A stretch of 64,000 bases of DNA from Nocardia vinacea (GCF_035920345.1 NZ_CP109149.1:5518001-5582000), one strand, 5' to 3'. Shown: positions 19,443 through 28,519, numbered from the stretch's first letter. Notes: generated by a model from the sequence alone, not told the origin. Translations and numbers: made by a program.

Positions 19443-19820
19443 ATGGCGACTGTCGATGATTCGCTTCGGTCCGGTCCCTCGATCCATCCGGGTCATTCGA
19501 TCCGGAGCAGGCGTTCGCGTCGATCGATCCTGTCCTTCCGCTCGGAAGGCTCGATTCTGTCCATCGGCTCGGCCTACTCGATCCTATCGATCGGCAGCGT
19601 GGGCTCGGTGCTGTCCATCGGGGCCGTCGGATCCTTCGGCTCGGTGATCTCGTCCTTCTCCATCGGCAGCGTCGGCTCCGCCTTTTCCGGCATCTCCCGC
19701 TGGTCGCTGTTCTCCTGGCGCGGCGACCACGAGGCACCCGACAATCGGCCCATGCTCCGTGTGGTTCCCGACGACGAACCCGAACTCCGCTTGGCGCCCA
19801 CCTGCCACTGCCAGACTTGA
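19443..19820 (+). CDS. Serine/glycine nonapeptide-repeat protein, unknown
   Basis: Protein of 125 residues. After a basic start (SIRSRRSRRS) comes a run of 9-residue units with consensus S-[IV]-L-S-[IF]-G-S-[AV]-[GY], about four clear copies (SILSFRSEG, SILSIGSAY, SILSIGSVG, SVLSIGAVG) and two degenerate ones, residues about 28-85. Regular small/aliphatic alternation suggests a beta-solenoid or a hydrophobic beta-stack. The C-terminal 40 residues are polar and acidic (VVPDDEPELRLAP) and end THCHCQT-like with a CHC motif (TCHCQT). No signal peptide. Monocistronic, between two terminating genes. No family recognised. Confidence 0.75.
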   Translation: MATVDDSLRSGPSIHPGHSIRSRRSRRSILSFRSEGSILSIGSAYSILSIGSVGSVLSIGAVGSFGSVISSFSIGSVGSAFSGISRWSLFSWRGDHEAPDNRPMLRVVPDDEPELRLAPTCHCQT

Positions 19821-19981
19821 CCGCCTCCCCGAATATTTAGGCCATAGCAGTAAGTGCCACTGAAGTTACGTTCAGGTCCTGCGTCAGATACCTGGTCGGA
19901 TTTTGGAGGTACCCGACGAGGTTCTTCCGAAATCAGTTGGTCAGTCGGCATTCGCCGGAACTACATGACCCTCAAATATCT

Positions 19982-20689
19982 TCACCACTGGCCGTACTCG
20001 GGGGCCAAGACATTGTTGACATCGACACCGATGCCGTCGATGGCGCGTTTGTCGATCTCGATCTGGTGTAGATGCGCGGACGGGTGTACGAAACCCTTGG
20101 GTGTGCCCCAATTGTGCTGCCAGTACCAGGAACCCAGGCCCGCGGCGCGTGCCAGTTCGATGGTCGGCGCATTGGCGTAGATGCCGACGTTCTGTTTGCC
20201 GAGCACCGACTCCCAGCCGAGGATGTACGCCGCGATCATGGTCGCGAAATCTGCCGGGGTCGGATTGTCATCGATGGACGCGTAAATCGGCCGGTTCTCC
20301 GGACCGCCCGCGGCCAGATGCAGTTCCAGGCCGCGGTCGGCATGCTTCTTGCCCGCCTCCAGGCCACCGCGCCAATCGGCGGTCGGACCCTTGCCGAACT
20401 GGTAGTTCGACACGATCGTCAGCCCGGCAGCGTGCAGTTGGTCGACCTCCCTTGCGCGCAATGGCTTCCCCTCCATCCATTCGGCACCGGGACGACGATC
20501 GGAGACGTAGCGGATGACGCCGAGGTGACCGTCATCCAGGATCGCGCCGGCGGACGGAACACCGCCCGCGTAGTCGACGAGGGTGCCGAGCACACCGGCC
20601 GCCGAAGCGCGGGGCGCGGCGATCCCGACGGCGGCGGCCGCGGCGGTGTAGGTGAACAGCTGGCGGCGAGACACAGAAATGGAACGCAT
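19982..20689 (-). CDS. Tat-exported DUF1906 glycoside-hydrolase-like protein
   Basis: Protein of 235 residues with a twin-arginine signal (SVSRRQLFTYTAAAAAVGI, cleavage near ASAAG). The mature domain is a TIM-barrel like DUF1906 (Rv2525c type): DYAGGVPSAGAILDDGHLGV, IYASIDDN, AYILGWESVLGKQNVGIYAN, SWYWQHNWG. These proteins resemble GH25-type hydrolases and affect cell-wall homeostasis; Rv2525c is Tat-exported. ATG 20689 places the RR motif near the N-terminus; a longer frame to 20758 is less likely. Acidic residues in the barrel (IDDN) could be catalytic, but activity is unproven. Confidence 0.87.
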   Translation of the reverse strand: MRSISVSRRQLFTYTAAAAAVGIAAPRASAAGVLGTLVDYAGGVPSAGAILDDGHLGVIRYVSDRRPGAEWMEGKPLRAREVDQLHAAGLTIVSNYQFGKGPTADWRGGLEAGKKHADRGLELHLAAGGPENRPIYASIDDNPTPADFATMIAAYILGWESVLGKQNVGIYANAPTIELARAAGLGSWYWQHNWGTPKGFVHPSAHLHQIEIDKRAIDGIGVDVNNVLAPEYGQW

Positions 20690-20868
20690 CGCAGGACTCC
20701 TTCGCGCAACCCCGACATGGACAGGTAGCGTGCCCGGCGCACCTTCCCCAAGGTTCACTCGCGCGCCGGGAGCCTCGAACGTGCACTCATTTCACCATAT
20801 TCACATTGGAACCGCCAGACCCACTGGAAACAGGAATTTACACTTGCCACACAGGTGAAGGGCTGGTT

Positions 20869-22017
20869 CTAGACGATGCTGTCGAGCCGCGCCGCGACAT
20901 CGATCGTGCGGCCCGAACTTTCGCTGAGTTCCTCGCGCACCACCCCGGCAACCTGCGCGACGACCTGCTTCTTGATCCCGGCCAGCACACCGAGCGTCGC
21001 CGCCCGCATCCCGCGCGCCTTGAACTCCAGCCGCAGGTCGTCGGCCGCGGGCGGCGGCACATCGATCACGATCAGCAGCGGATCGGCGGCCCGCGCGGTC
21101 AGCACCAGTGGAATCTCGACGTCGGCGCGATAGTGGTTGGCCTTGAGCACATCGACGGTGATATCCAGGCTCACCGGCAGTGTCAGATCGAAGGAAACCG
21201 GCTCGGCCGAGCGATCCGTCAGCTGCGGCACTCGAATATCGCCCTGCACCGTGACGGTGGCGGAGTCGCGCGGTCCGGCGCGCAGCGGCCCGACCTCGAT
21301 AGGACGGCCCGCCATCCGCTCGACGAATTCGAAGACCCGATCGCGGGTCACGATGCGGGAGAAGAACTGATGTCCGAATTCGTCGTAGCCGATCCAGTCG
21401 AATTCGGCCTGGTCGACGTGCTCGGAATGGACGCCGTTGATGATGGCCTCGACGTCGAAGACCCGGCCGCGCCGCGCCTGCGGTTCGGCGAGCATCGCAT
21501 TCACCCGATTGGCGACCTCGCGCTGCACCACCCCGGCGATCGGATCGAGCAACCACTCCCAGGCCGAATCGATGGCCTGGGCGCGCAGCACGAAGCTGAC
21601 ATCACGCGAGGTGATCGGCGGGATATCGATGACGATGAGCAGCGGATCCGCGGTGCGCGCATGCAGCGTGAGATCGATTTCGGCGACCGCCTCCAGCCGC
21701 ATTTTCCGCCCGCCGAGCAGCACCTTCACCGACATCGTCAGCGGCACGGTCACCTCGAAGGTGACATGCGGGCCGTTGCGCAGAATGACCGGCTTGCCTA
21801 CCTTGCCCTCGGCCATGAATCCGGCCAAACCCACTGGTCCGAGAGAGAACGGGCCGATTGTGATGCCGTGATCGGTCATCGCGGAGACGGCGGCCTCGAT
21901 CCGTTCGGCCGTCACCGCGTGGGTGACGAACCGTTCCCCGAAGTCGGCATAGTCGATCCACACGGGATCGTCGGTCTTTTCCTCGATTGGCAGCATCAGA
22001 GTTTCCGAAACCCTCAC
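20869..22017 (-). CDS. Tandem-duplicated domain protein, unknown
   Basis: Protein of 382 residues without signal peptide. It contains the same ~180-residue domain twice: WIDYADFGERFVTHAVTAER...TADPLLIVIDIPP and WIGYDEFGHQFFSRIVTRDR...AADPLLIVIDVPP. Each ends with an amphipathic helix followed by V..EV/V..EL (VVQREVANRVNAML and VVREELSESSGRTIDVAARL). Strand-rich repeats ending in long helices recall lipid-binding TULIP or DUF2993 folds, but this is only a visual guess. ATG start at 22017. Stands alone after a strong terminator. Confidence 0.75.
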   Translation of the reverse strand: MRVSETLMLPIEEKTDDPVWIDYADFGERFVTHAVTAERIEAAVSAMTDHGITIGPFSLGPVGLAGFMAEGKVGKPVILRNGPHVTFEVTVPLTMSVKVLLGGRKMRLEAVAEIDLTLHARTADPLLIVIDIPPITSRDVSFVLRAQAIDSAWEWLLDPIAGVVQREVANRVNAMLAEPQARRGRVFDVEAIINGVHSEHVDQAEFDWIGYDEFGHQFFSRIVTRDRVFEFVERMAGRPIEVGPLRAGPRDSATVTVQGDIRVPQLTDRSAEPVSFDLTLPVSLDITVDVLKANHYRADVEIPLVLTARAADPLLIVIDVPPPAADDLRLEFKARGMRAATLGVLAGIKKQVVAQVAGVVREELSESSGRTIDVAARLDSIV

Positions 22018-22088
22018 CTCTCAACGGACAACCGACACGGTACGCGACGCAGATTTCGGCGAGGTCGGGCCGACATCCCCCACCCAGA

Positions 22089-22129
22089 GGTCCCTGTCCT
22101 GCTGATGAGGGGGTAGCAGGACAGGGACC
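22089..22129 (-). terminator. Strong terminator hairpin
   Basis: A 15-bp perfect stem (ggtccctgtcctgct with agcaggacagggacc) with an 11-nt loop, lying about 105 bp after the CHAP-protein stop and 70 bp before the start of the duplicated-domain gene. There is no long T-run. Confidence 0.75.
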
Positions 22130-22234
22130 CGAAAGACGGCGCTGCCGGGCGCCGCCTAGTCAATGGTAAGTGCTAGCGGAGGACCCGCCGACAATGCATA
22201 GCCACTAGGAAGACCGGCTGAGTCCCAACACTAT

Positions 22235-22840
22235 TCACAAACGACCGAATCCCACCACCCCCGGCACCTCCACCAGTGCGAAACGATGGATCGCGACCTC
22301 GCCGAATTCATTGCCGCCGACGGTCGTCACGGTCCCGTTCGCGGCCGTGAGCACGAAATTCGTGTGCTGGTCGAAGGGGCTCCCCTCGGCATAGAGCAGC
22401 ACGTCACCGGTGCGCGGCTGATACCCCGAACCGATCGGCGCGAAGCGGTCCGCGCCTTGGTAGTACTCCTGCAGCGTGTACACACCCGGAATCCGCCACG
22501 ATCCGGAATTCGGATTGGCCAGCGGCGCCCCCGCCTCCCGCAGCACCCAGCTGACGAAGTCGGCGCACCACGGTTCGTCGGAACCTTCGCTGTACTTCGG
22601 ACTATCACCCTGCGCCTTGAACTCGCGTTCGAGAACCGCGACGATCCGTCCCTGCGTGGGGTCCAGCCCGGACCTGTCGATCGCGGGAAATGCGGTCAAG
22701 CGGTCTCCGGTGATTGCGGGTTGTGCGCGATCCTGCCACCAGCGCACCCCGACCACACCGGCCGCGACCAGCGCAACCACCACCAGGCCCAGCAACGGCC
22801 ACCAATACCGTCGCCGCTGGGCCACCTCGTGCTCCGACAT
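22235..22840 (-). CDS. Membrane-anchored CHAP-domain protein
   Basis: Protein of 201 residues from ATG 22840 (MSEHEVAQRRRYWWPLLG), with one N-terminal membrane anchor (about 12-33) and an extracytoplasmic CHAP domain. The catalytic Cys is in EPWCADFVSWVLREAG and the His in FDQHTNFVLTA; GDVLLYAEG and VTTVGGNEFG are typical of the family. Such domains cut peptidoglycan (amidase or endopeptidase), so a role in cell-wall remodelling is likely. The frame can be extended to 23098, but RBS and composition favour 22840. Divergent from the solute ABC operon. Confidence 0.85.
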   Translation of the reverse strand: MSEHEVAQRRRYWWPLLGLVVVALVAAGVVGVRWWQDRAQPAITGDRLTAFPAIDRSGLDPTQGRIVAVLEREFKAQGDSPKYSEGSDEPWCADFVSWVLREAGAPLANPNSGSWRIPGVYTLQEYYQGADRFAPIGSGYQPRTGDVLLYAEGSPFDQHTNFVLTAANGTVTTVGGNEFGEVAIHRFALVEVPGVVGFGRL

Positions 22841-23058
22841 ATTCCTTCCCCTCGAGGCTTTCGACTCCTGATCCTTAGGACGAACGGGGCCGCCTCGTGG
22901 TTCCCGCGGATGTGGTTTCAACTGGATGGGTGCGGGGCAGTCTCTCGAAGGCACAGCGGCGGTGGACAATTGCCGACTGCCGTACCGCGCGAATTTCGTC
23001 CGGTCGAGCGGCAGGCGCGATAGTCTCGGAGGACACCGGGCGACGGGGAGGTACGGCC

Positions 23059-23709
23059 CTGGACACACTGTGGACATTCGTGGTGCATCGGCGCGCACAG
23101 CTGGTCACCGATTCGTATTTGCATGTCTCGGCGGTGGTGCAGTCGATACTGCTCGCGACGATCGTGGCCGTGCTGATCGGCATCCTGGTCTACCGCAGCC
23201 CGTTCGGATCCTCGGTGGCGACGGCGCTGGCCAGCGCCATTCTCACCGTTCCGTCGTTCGCACTGCTCGGGCTGCTGATTCCATTCCTCGGACTCGGTGT
23301 CGGACCGACCATTACCGCGCTGGTGCTCTATGCCCTGCTGCCGATTCTGCGCAACACCATCATCGGGTTGGCCTCGGTGGACCCGGCGATCGTGGACGCC
23401 GCGCGCGGGGTCGGCATGAATCGGCTCCGGGTGCTCGCGCGCATCGAATTGCCGCTGGCCTGGCCATCGATCCTGACCGGGATGCGGGTCAGCACTCAGA
23501 TGATCATGGGCATTCTGGCCATTGCCGCCTATGCCAAGGGACCCGGACTCGGCAACCTGATCTTCTCCGGCCTGGCCCGGCTCGGTAGCCCGAATGCGGT
23601 GCCGCAGGCGCTGGTCGGGACGATCCTGATCGTCGTACTCGCGCTGGTCCTCGATGGGATCTTCGTCATCGTCGGGCGACTCACCACCTCGAGGGGAATA
23701 CGTGACTGA
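23059..23709 (+). CDS. Compatible-solute ABC permease (OpuCB/ProW-type)
   Basis: First gene of a four-gene importer operon. The protein (about 216 residues) has the OpuC/ProW layout: LDTLWTFVVHRRAQ at the start, six helices, and the coupling loop DPAIVDAARGVGMNRLRVLARIELPLAWPS. No ATG or GTG fits the family start. The best Shine-Dalgarno (ggggaggt at 23045-23052) is followed 7 nt later by a CTG at 23059, so I propose a CTG start; an ATG far upstream (22897) would add 54 unlikely residues. The stop overlaps the next gene by 8 bp. Confidence 0.85.
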   Translation: MDTLWTFVVHRRAQLVTDSYLHVSAVVQSILLATIVAVLIGILVYRSPFGSSVATALASAILTVPSFALLGLLIPFLGLGVGPTITALVLYALLPILRNTIIGLASVDPAIVDAARGVGMNRLRVLARIELPLAWPSILTGMRVSTQMIMGILAIAAYAKGPGLGNLIFSGLARLGSPNAVPQALVGTILIVVLALVLDGIFVIVGRLTTSRGIRD

Positions 23710-24895
23710 TACCGAAATCCGCGGCGACAGTACGGCATCGGCGGTATCCGGCGTCGAGATCGTGCTCGACGAGGTCACCAAACACTATCCGGGCCAACGT
23801 GATCCGGCGGTCGACCAGGTTTCGCTGACTATCCCGGCGGGCGAAATCGTCGTCCTCGTCGGGCCGTCCGGCTGCGGTAAGACCACCACCATGCGGATGA
23901 TCAACCGCCTCATCGAGCCGACATCGGGCACCATCACGATCGGCGGACGCGATGTCACCGGTGTGAATCCGGACCAATTGCGCAGGGGCATCGGCTATTC
24001 CATCCAGCAGGCCGGGTTGTTTCCGCATCTGACGGTCGCGAAAAACGTTGCGACAGTGCCGGGTCTGATCGGCTGGGATCGCAAGAAGGTCGCCGCGCGG
24101 ACCGACGAAATGCTCGAGCTGGTCGGCCTCGATCCCGATACCTACCGCGACCGCTATCCCAGGCAGCTCTCTGGCGGCCAGCAGCAGCGCGTCGGAGTGG
24201 CCCGTGCTTTAGCCGCCGATCCGCCGGTGCTGCTGATGGACGAGCCGTTCGGCGCGGTCGATCCGATCACCCGCGGTCTACTGCAGGACGAGCTGCTGCG
24301 GCTGCAATCCGAACTGGGTAAAACCATCGTGTTCGTCACCCACGATTTCAACGAGGCGGTGAAGCTCGGCGACCGAATCGCGGTGCTGGGCAATCAATCC
24401 CGCATTCTGCAGTACGACACCCCGGCGGCGATACTGGCAGATCCCGCGGATGAGACCGTGGCCGGTTTCGTCGGCGCGGATGCCTCGCTCAAGCAGCTCA
24501 CCCTCACCCGGGTCCGCGATGTCGAGCTCGGCAGCTGCCCGACGGTCCCGGAGTCCGATTCGGTCGACAGCCTCCGCGCCGCGCTGGCCGGACGGGATTG
24601 GCCATGGGCGCTGATTCTCGACGCGCAGCAGCGGCCATTGCGTTGGGTGTCGAGTGAGCAACTGGCACAGGCGAATTCGTTGCGTGATGTCGGCTCTTCA
24701 GTCGGTGAGCAGCTTTCACTGCAATCGACACTGCAGGATGCGTTGGAGGCCTTGCTCGCCGAACAGACCGCGACCGCGGTCGTCACCGGTCGGCGCGGTG
24801 AATACGCCGGATTGATCACGATCGACACGCTCGTCGGCCATCTGTCGGCCATGCGCGCCACGCATGCGGGCGCCGAGACGGATGCGACGACATGA
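23702..24895 (+). CDS. Compatible-solute ABC ATPase with CBS region (OpuCA/ProV-type)
   Basis: ATP-binding subunit of 397 residues, GTG start. Walker A GPSGCGKTT (about 54-62), Q-loop SIQQAGLFPHLTVAKNVA, signature LSGGQQQRVGVARAL, Walker B VLLMDEPFGAVDP and switch HDFNEA are complete. After about residue 280 there are two CBS-like segments (GDLGSC... VDSLRAALAGRDWP and LSLQSTLQDALEALLAEQ), which in OpuA-type systems sense ionic strength. Shares overlaps with both neighbouring genes. Confidence 0.9.
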   Translation: MTDTEIRGDSTASAVSGVEIVLDEVTKHYPGQRDPAVDQVSLTIPAGEIVVLVGPSGCGKTTTMRMINRLIEPTSGTITIGGRDVTGVNPDQLRRGIGYSIQQAGLFPHLTVAKNVATVPGLIGWDRKKVAARTDEMLELVGLDPDTYRDRYPRQLSGGQQQRVGVARALAADPPVLLMDEPFGAVDPITRGLLQDELLRLQSELGKTIVFVTHDFNEAVKLGDRIAVLGNQSRILQYDTPAAILADPADETVAGFVGADASLKQLTLTRVRDVELGSCPTVPESDSVDSLRAALAGRDWPWALILDAQQRPLRWVSSEQLAQANSLRDVGSSVGEQLSLQSTLQDALEALLAEQTATAVVTGRRGEYAGLITIDTLVGHLSAMRATHAGAETDATT

Positions 24896-25671
24896 CCACG
24901 GCGACCACCGCACCGGCCACCGCATCGCCGACGACACTGCGTCGGGCCGAACGCATCCGGCTGCTGGTCCAACCGGCGGTCGTGCTCGTGCTCACCGCGG
25001 GTGTGCTGGTGTGGGCATTCCGGCGCGATCTCACCGTCACCCAGCAGGCCAGTATCAGCGTTTCCAATATCGCGACCGTCACCTGGCAGCATGTGTTGAT
25101 CACCGCGACAGTCGTGGTGATCGTCGTCGCGGTAGCGGTACCGCTGGGCACACTGCTCACCCGCCCCGGATATCGCCGTCTGGCACCACTTTTCGTCGGT
25201 ATCGCCAATATCGGCGCTGCCGCACCCGCGATCGGCCTGATCGTGCTGTTCTACCTCGCTACCCATACCACAGGGTTCTGGATCGGCGTCGCGCCGATCG
25301 CCTTCTATTCACTACTTCCCGTGCTGCGCAATACGATCCTCGGCTACCAGCAGGTGGATCCCGCCGTCATCGATGCCGGACGCGGCCAGGGCATGTCGGC
25401 ACCGACAGTATTGCGCCGCATCGAATTTCCGCTCGCCATTCCCTACATCCTGGCCGGGCTGCGCACCTCGCTGGTGCTGGCCGTCGGCACCGCGACGCTG
25501 TCGTTCCTGGTGAGCGCGGGTGGTCTCGGCATTCTGATCGATACCGGGTACAAGCTGCGCGATAACGTCACGCTGGTGGTCGGAGCCGTCCTCGCGGTCG
25601 CGCTGGCGCTGCTCGTCGACTGGCTCGGCGCGTTGGCCGAACAGTACTTGGGGCCGAGGGGGTTGAAGTGA
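24892..25671 (+). CDS. Compatible-solute ABC permease (OpuCD/ProW-type)
   Basis: Second permease of the importer, 259 residues with six helices. ATG overlaps the ATPase stop (ATGA). The coupling loop reads DPAVIDAGRGQGMSAPTVLRRIEFPLAIP, and TATLSFLVSAGGLGILIDTGY is typical of this group. Compared with the first permease it carries an extra N-terminal polar extension of about 50 residues (ATTAPATASPTTLRRAERIR). Confidence 0.9.
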   Translation: MTTATTAPATASPTTLRRAERIRLLVQPAVVLVLTAGVLVWAFRRDLTVTQQASISVSNIATVTWQHVLITATVVVIVVAVAVPLGTLLTRPGYRRLAPLFVGIANIGAAAPAIGLIVLFYLATHTTGFWIGVAPIAFYSLLPVLRNTILGYQQVDPAVIDAGRGQGMSAPTVLRRIEFPLAIPYILAGLRTSLVLAVGTATLSFLVSAGGLGILIDTGYKLRDNVTLVVGAVLAVALALLVDWLGALAEQYLGPRGLK

Positions 25672-26633
25672 GGACATGGGTGCTGGGCCTTGCGGCCGCA
25701 TTCGTATTGAGCGCCTGCGGATTACAGTCCGGGAGCGCGGTGCCGCTGCGGGTAGGTCCCGGCAGTATTCGTCCGGTGCCCGAGCTCGACGGTGTCTCGA
25801 TTACGGTGGGCTCCAAGGACTTCACCGAGCAGAACATCCTGGGATATCTCATCGAATTCGCCCTGTCCGCGGCGGGGGCGCAGGTCCGGGATCTGACGAA
25901 TATCCAGGGCTCCAATAGTGTTCGCGATGCCCAGCTGCACGGTCAGATCGATATCTCCTACGAATACACCGGCACCGGATGGATCAACTATCTCGGCAAC
26001 GAGACACCGGTTCCGGATGAGGTCGGGCAGTTCGAGGCGGTTCGCGACGCGGATCTGGCCGCGCACGGCATCGTGTGGACGGATATGGCCCCCATGAACA
26101 ACACGTACGCGCTGGTGATGAGCGCCGATACCGCGAAGGAGACCGGTGTCGTCACGCTGTCCGACTATGCCCGGCTGATCGCTACCGACCCGGCCGCCGC
26201 CGCGACGTGCGTCGGCACCGAATTCAATGTGCGCCAAGACGGTTATCCCGGAATGGCGCGCAAGTACGGAATCGATGTCGGCAAGGTGCGCAAGCAGATC
26301 GTGCAGGATGCGGTCGTCTATCAGGCCACCGCCGATGCCAAGCAGTGCCGGTTCGGCTCGGTCGCCGCCACCGACGGCCGGATTCCGGCGCTCGGGCTCG
26401 TCTTGCTGAAGGACGATCTGGGCTTCTTCCCGAAATACAATGCGGCACTGGTGATGCGGAAATCCTTCGCCGACGCGCATCCACAGGTCGCCGACATCAT
26501 GGCACCGATATCGAAGAAGCTGACCAATGAGGCGATCACCGAATTGAATCGCCAGGTCGACGTTGATGGACGCGAACCCGCTGAGGTAGCGCGGGATTGG
26601 ATGGTGGCGGAAGGGTTCGTCACAGCTCGCTGA
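25668..26633 (+). CDS. Compatible-solute binding lipoprotein (OpuCC/ProX-type)
   Basis: Extracellular binding protein of 321 residues, GTG start overlapping the permease stop (GTGA). Signal MRTWVLGLAAAFVLSAC gives a lipobox LSAC. The mature domain starts VSITVGSKDFTEQNILGYLI, which is the signature of glycine betaine/choline/carnitine-type OpuAC domains; QIDISYEYTGTGWINYLG and the DDLGFFPKYNAALV region match too. Exact ligand cannot be read; osmoprotectants are the best guess. Last gene of the operon. Confidence 0.9.
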   Translation: MRTWVLGLAAAFVLSACGLQSGSAVPLRVGPGSIRPVPELDGVSITVGSKDFTEQNILGYLIEFALSAAGAQVRDLTNIQGSNSVRDAQLHGQIDISYEYTGTGWINYLGNETPVPDEVGQFEAVRDADLAAHGIVWTDMAPMNNTYALVMSADTAKETGVVTLSDYARLIATDPAAAATCVGTEFNVRQDGYPGMARKYGIDVGKVRKQIVQDAVVYQATADAKQCRFGSVAATDGRIPALGLVLLKDDLGFFPKYNAALVMRKSFADAHPQVADIMAPISKKLTNEAITELNRQVDVDGREPAEVARDWMVAEGFVTAR

Positions 26634-26674
26634 CGGGTCTGAGCGTGCACTTTGCACGCTCGGACCCGGTCGAG

Positions 26675-27328
26675 TCAGGCTTGCGGATCGCGACCCAGGT
26701 AGCGCAGCAATTCGGCGACCGCCGTGTCATCCTCCGCGCCGTCGACGATCGCGGCGTAGGCGCCCCACTGACGCAGCGGCTCAACAATTTCCGCCTCTGA
26801 ACCGCCGCCGGGCGCGGGGTTGAGGGTCCGCGCCGCAGTGAGCAGGTGACCGGCGAGTTCATCGTTCAACGGGGACGGCTGTCCGGTCGCGATCGCGATA
26901 TCCCAGGCGTGCACAGCCGCGTCCAAGGCGCACATGACCGCGGCGACCGGGGTCGGCAGCGCGCCGTGCGGCAGCGGGGTGGGTACGGTCTCGGTCTCGT
27001 CGGTGACGGTGGCCCAGGCGGTCGCGGTCTGCTCGACCGCATCGCGCACCAACTCGGCGGCCGTGCCGTCGATGGCACCGGACGGGGCGAAGGGATTGTA
27101 GGTGGGGCCGATTCCGATACCGAGCGCCTTGGCGAAGGCGAGCTGATCGCCTGCGGCGTGCTGAATCACCTGCGTGACATCCCATTCCGAGCACGGGGTC
27201 GCCAGCTGCCACTGGTCGTCGCCGATACCGGGGACCACATCGGTCAGAGCGCGGTAGGAGGTGGCGAGGACATCGCGCCAGACGGGGCGCAGGGTCGCGG
27301 TGGCGTCGGCGGCGGTGGTGATGTTCAT
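26675..27328 (-). CDS. TIGR03086-type DinB/maleylpyruvate-isomerase-like protein
   Basis: 217 residues. PCSEWDVTQVIQHAAGDQLAF and ALDAAVHAWDIAIATGQP hold the His residues expected for the divalent-metal site of the DinB/MDMPI fold, and the length and C-terminal GGGSEAEIVEP match the TIGR03086 family. In actinobacteria this family is linked to mycothiol-dependent reactions, though most members are untested. It is divergent from a WYL regulator, which probably controls it. Confidence 0.82.
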   Translation of the reverse strand: MNITTAADATATLRPVWRDVLATSYRALTDVVPGIGDDQWQLATPCSEWDVTQVIQHAAGDQLAFAKALGIGIGPTYNPFAPSGAIDGTAAELVRDAVEQTATAWATVTDETETVPTPLPHGALPTPVAAVMCALDAAVHAWDIAIATGQPSPLNDELAGHLLTAARTLNPAPGGGSEAEIVEPLRQWGAYAAIVDGAEDDTAVAELLRYLGRDPQA

Positions 27329-27365
27329 GGCTGGCCTTTCGTTTTCCTTCTTGCTGATGTCACCA

Positions 27366-27386
27366 AGCCTATGAGGCCATTAGGCT
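27366..27386. promoter_or_regulatory. Inverted repeat, likely regulator operator
   Basis: AGCCTA and TAGGCT form 6-bp arms with a 9-bp spacer, in the 110-bp region between the divergent DinB-like and WYL-regulator genes. Probable binding site for that regulator. Confidence 0.4.
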
Positions 27387-27438
27387 AGTTTCGTTCCTAA
27401 TACATCGGCTTCATCCAAAAAGATTTCCGGAGGCGACG

Positions 27439-28410
27439 GTGGCGGCCACCACAACACGAGTTCTTCGCCTGCTCTCGCTGCTGCAGGACCGCGCACATAC
27501 CGGCCGTGAGCTGGCCGAACGGCTCGACATCACGGACCGGACGCTGCGCAACGACATCCAGCGACTGCGCGAACTCGGCTATCCGGTGCATGCCGAGCGG
27601 GGTGCGATCGGCGGCTACCGGCTCGGTCGCGGCAGCACCATGCCGCCGCTGCTGCTCGACGACGACGAGGCCGTCGCGGTGGCCGTGGCCATCGGCCTGG
27701 CCGAGGACGGCTCCACCGGCATCGCCGATATCACCGAGAACGCAGCGCGCGCACTAGCGAAGCTCGACCAGATCCTGCCGAAACGCTTGCAGCGCAAAGT
27801 AACCGCGCTGCGCGACGCGACCGCCATCGGCCCGGCGACCACCGGCTCACGCGAACCGGATGCCCCGGTCCCGGCCGCGATACTGACCACGCTTGCGAGC
27901 GCTATCCGCGATGGCGCCACCGTGCGGATCGGGCTGGATCCCGACGCGGACAACGAAATCGAGCCCTATCGTCTGATCAACTGGCAGCGCCGCTGGTATC
28001 TGGTCGCCTACGATCTCGAAACCCATTCCTGGCGTGCGATTCCCGTCGCCCAGTTACAGCGCGCCGGCGCGGGGTCGCGCCGCTTCGCCGCACGGTCACT
28101 GCCCGACGACGATCTGGTGGCCTTCGTCATGCGCCATATCGCCAGCACGGGCTGGAAGGTGCATGCCCGGGTGACGGTCCTGGCGCCCGCCGAGACGGTG
28201 ATCGCCCGCATCAACCCGGCCGTCGGCGTGGTGGAGGCCATCGACGCCGATACTTGCATCCTGCTGACCGGCGCGGATGCCCTGGAGACAATTGCCATCT
28301 ACCTGAGCATGCTCATGATGGACTTCCGGGTCGACGGCCCGCCGGAACTGGTTGCGCACCTGCGCACCCTCGCGCGGCGTTATACCGAGTCCGTCGAACT
28401 GGCACCGTAG
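27439..28410 (+). CDS. WYL-domain HTH transcriptional regulator
   Basis: YafY-type regulator of 323 residues, GTG start. N-terminal winged helix (HTGRELAERLDITDRTLRNDIQRLRELGYPV, about 21-51) and a WYL domain (INWQRRWYLVAYDLETHSW, about 182-200), then the WCX tail. WYL domains often bind ligands or nucleic acids. Divergent from the DinB-like gene and probably its regulator; a separate WYL gene at 43.6 kb has a similar arrangement. Confidence 0.88.
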   Translation: MAATTTRVLRLLSLLQDRAHTGRELAERLDITDRTLRNDIQRLRELGYPVHAERGAIGGYRLGRGSTMPPLLLDDDEAVAVAVAIGLAEDGSTGIADITENAARALAKLDQILPKRLQRKVTALRDATAIGPATTGSREPDAPVPAAILTTLASAIRDGATVRIGLDPDADNEIEPYRLINWQRRWYLVAYDLETHSWRAIPVAQLQRAGAGSRRFAARSLPDDDLVAFVMRHIASTGWKVHARVTVLAPAETVIARINPAVGVVEAIDADTCILLTGADALETIAIYLSMLMMDFRVDGPPELVAHLRTLARRYTESVELAP

Positions 28411-28475
28411 CGTTATCTAACGTCGCGGCAAGGCTTTTAGGTCGAAATTAGGGTGGAGTGGGTATGTGAACGGGG

Positions 28476-28494
28476 GGGATCAACTCTTGATCCC
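28476..28494. promoter_or_regulatory. Perfect palindrome upstream of HTH regulator
   Basis: gggatcaa-ctc-ttgatccc: 8-bp arms and 3-bp spacer, 25 bp upstream of the MmyB-like gene start and overlapping its leader. Likely autoregulatory operator; as RNA it could also form a hairpin before the RBS (aggagg at about 28502). Confidence 0.5.
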
Positions 28495-28519
28495 GAGGGA
28501 ATCAGGAGGCATCAGCACC

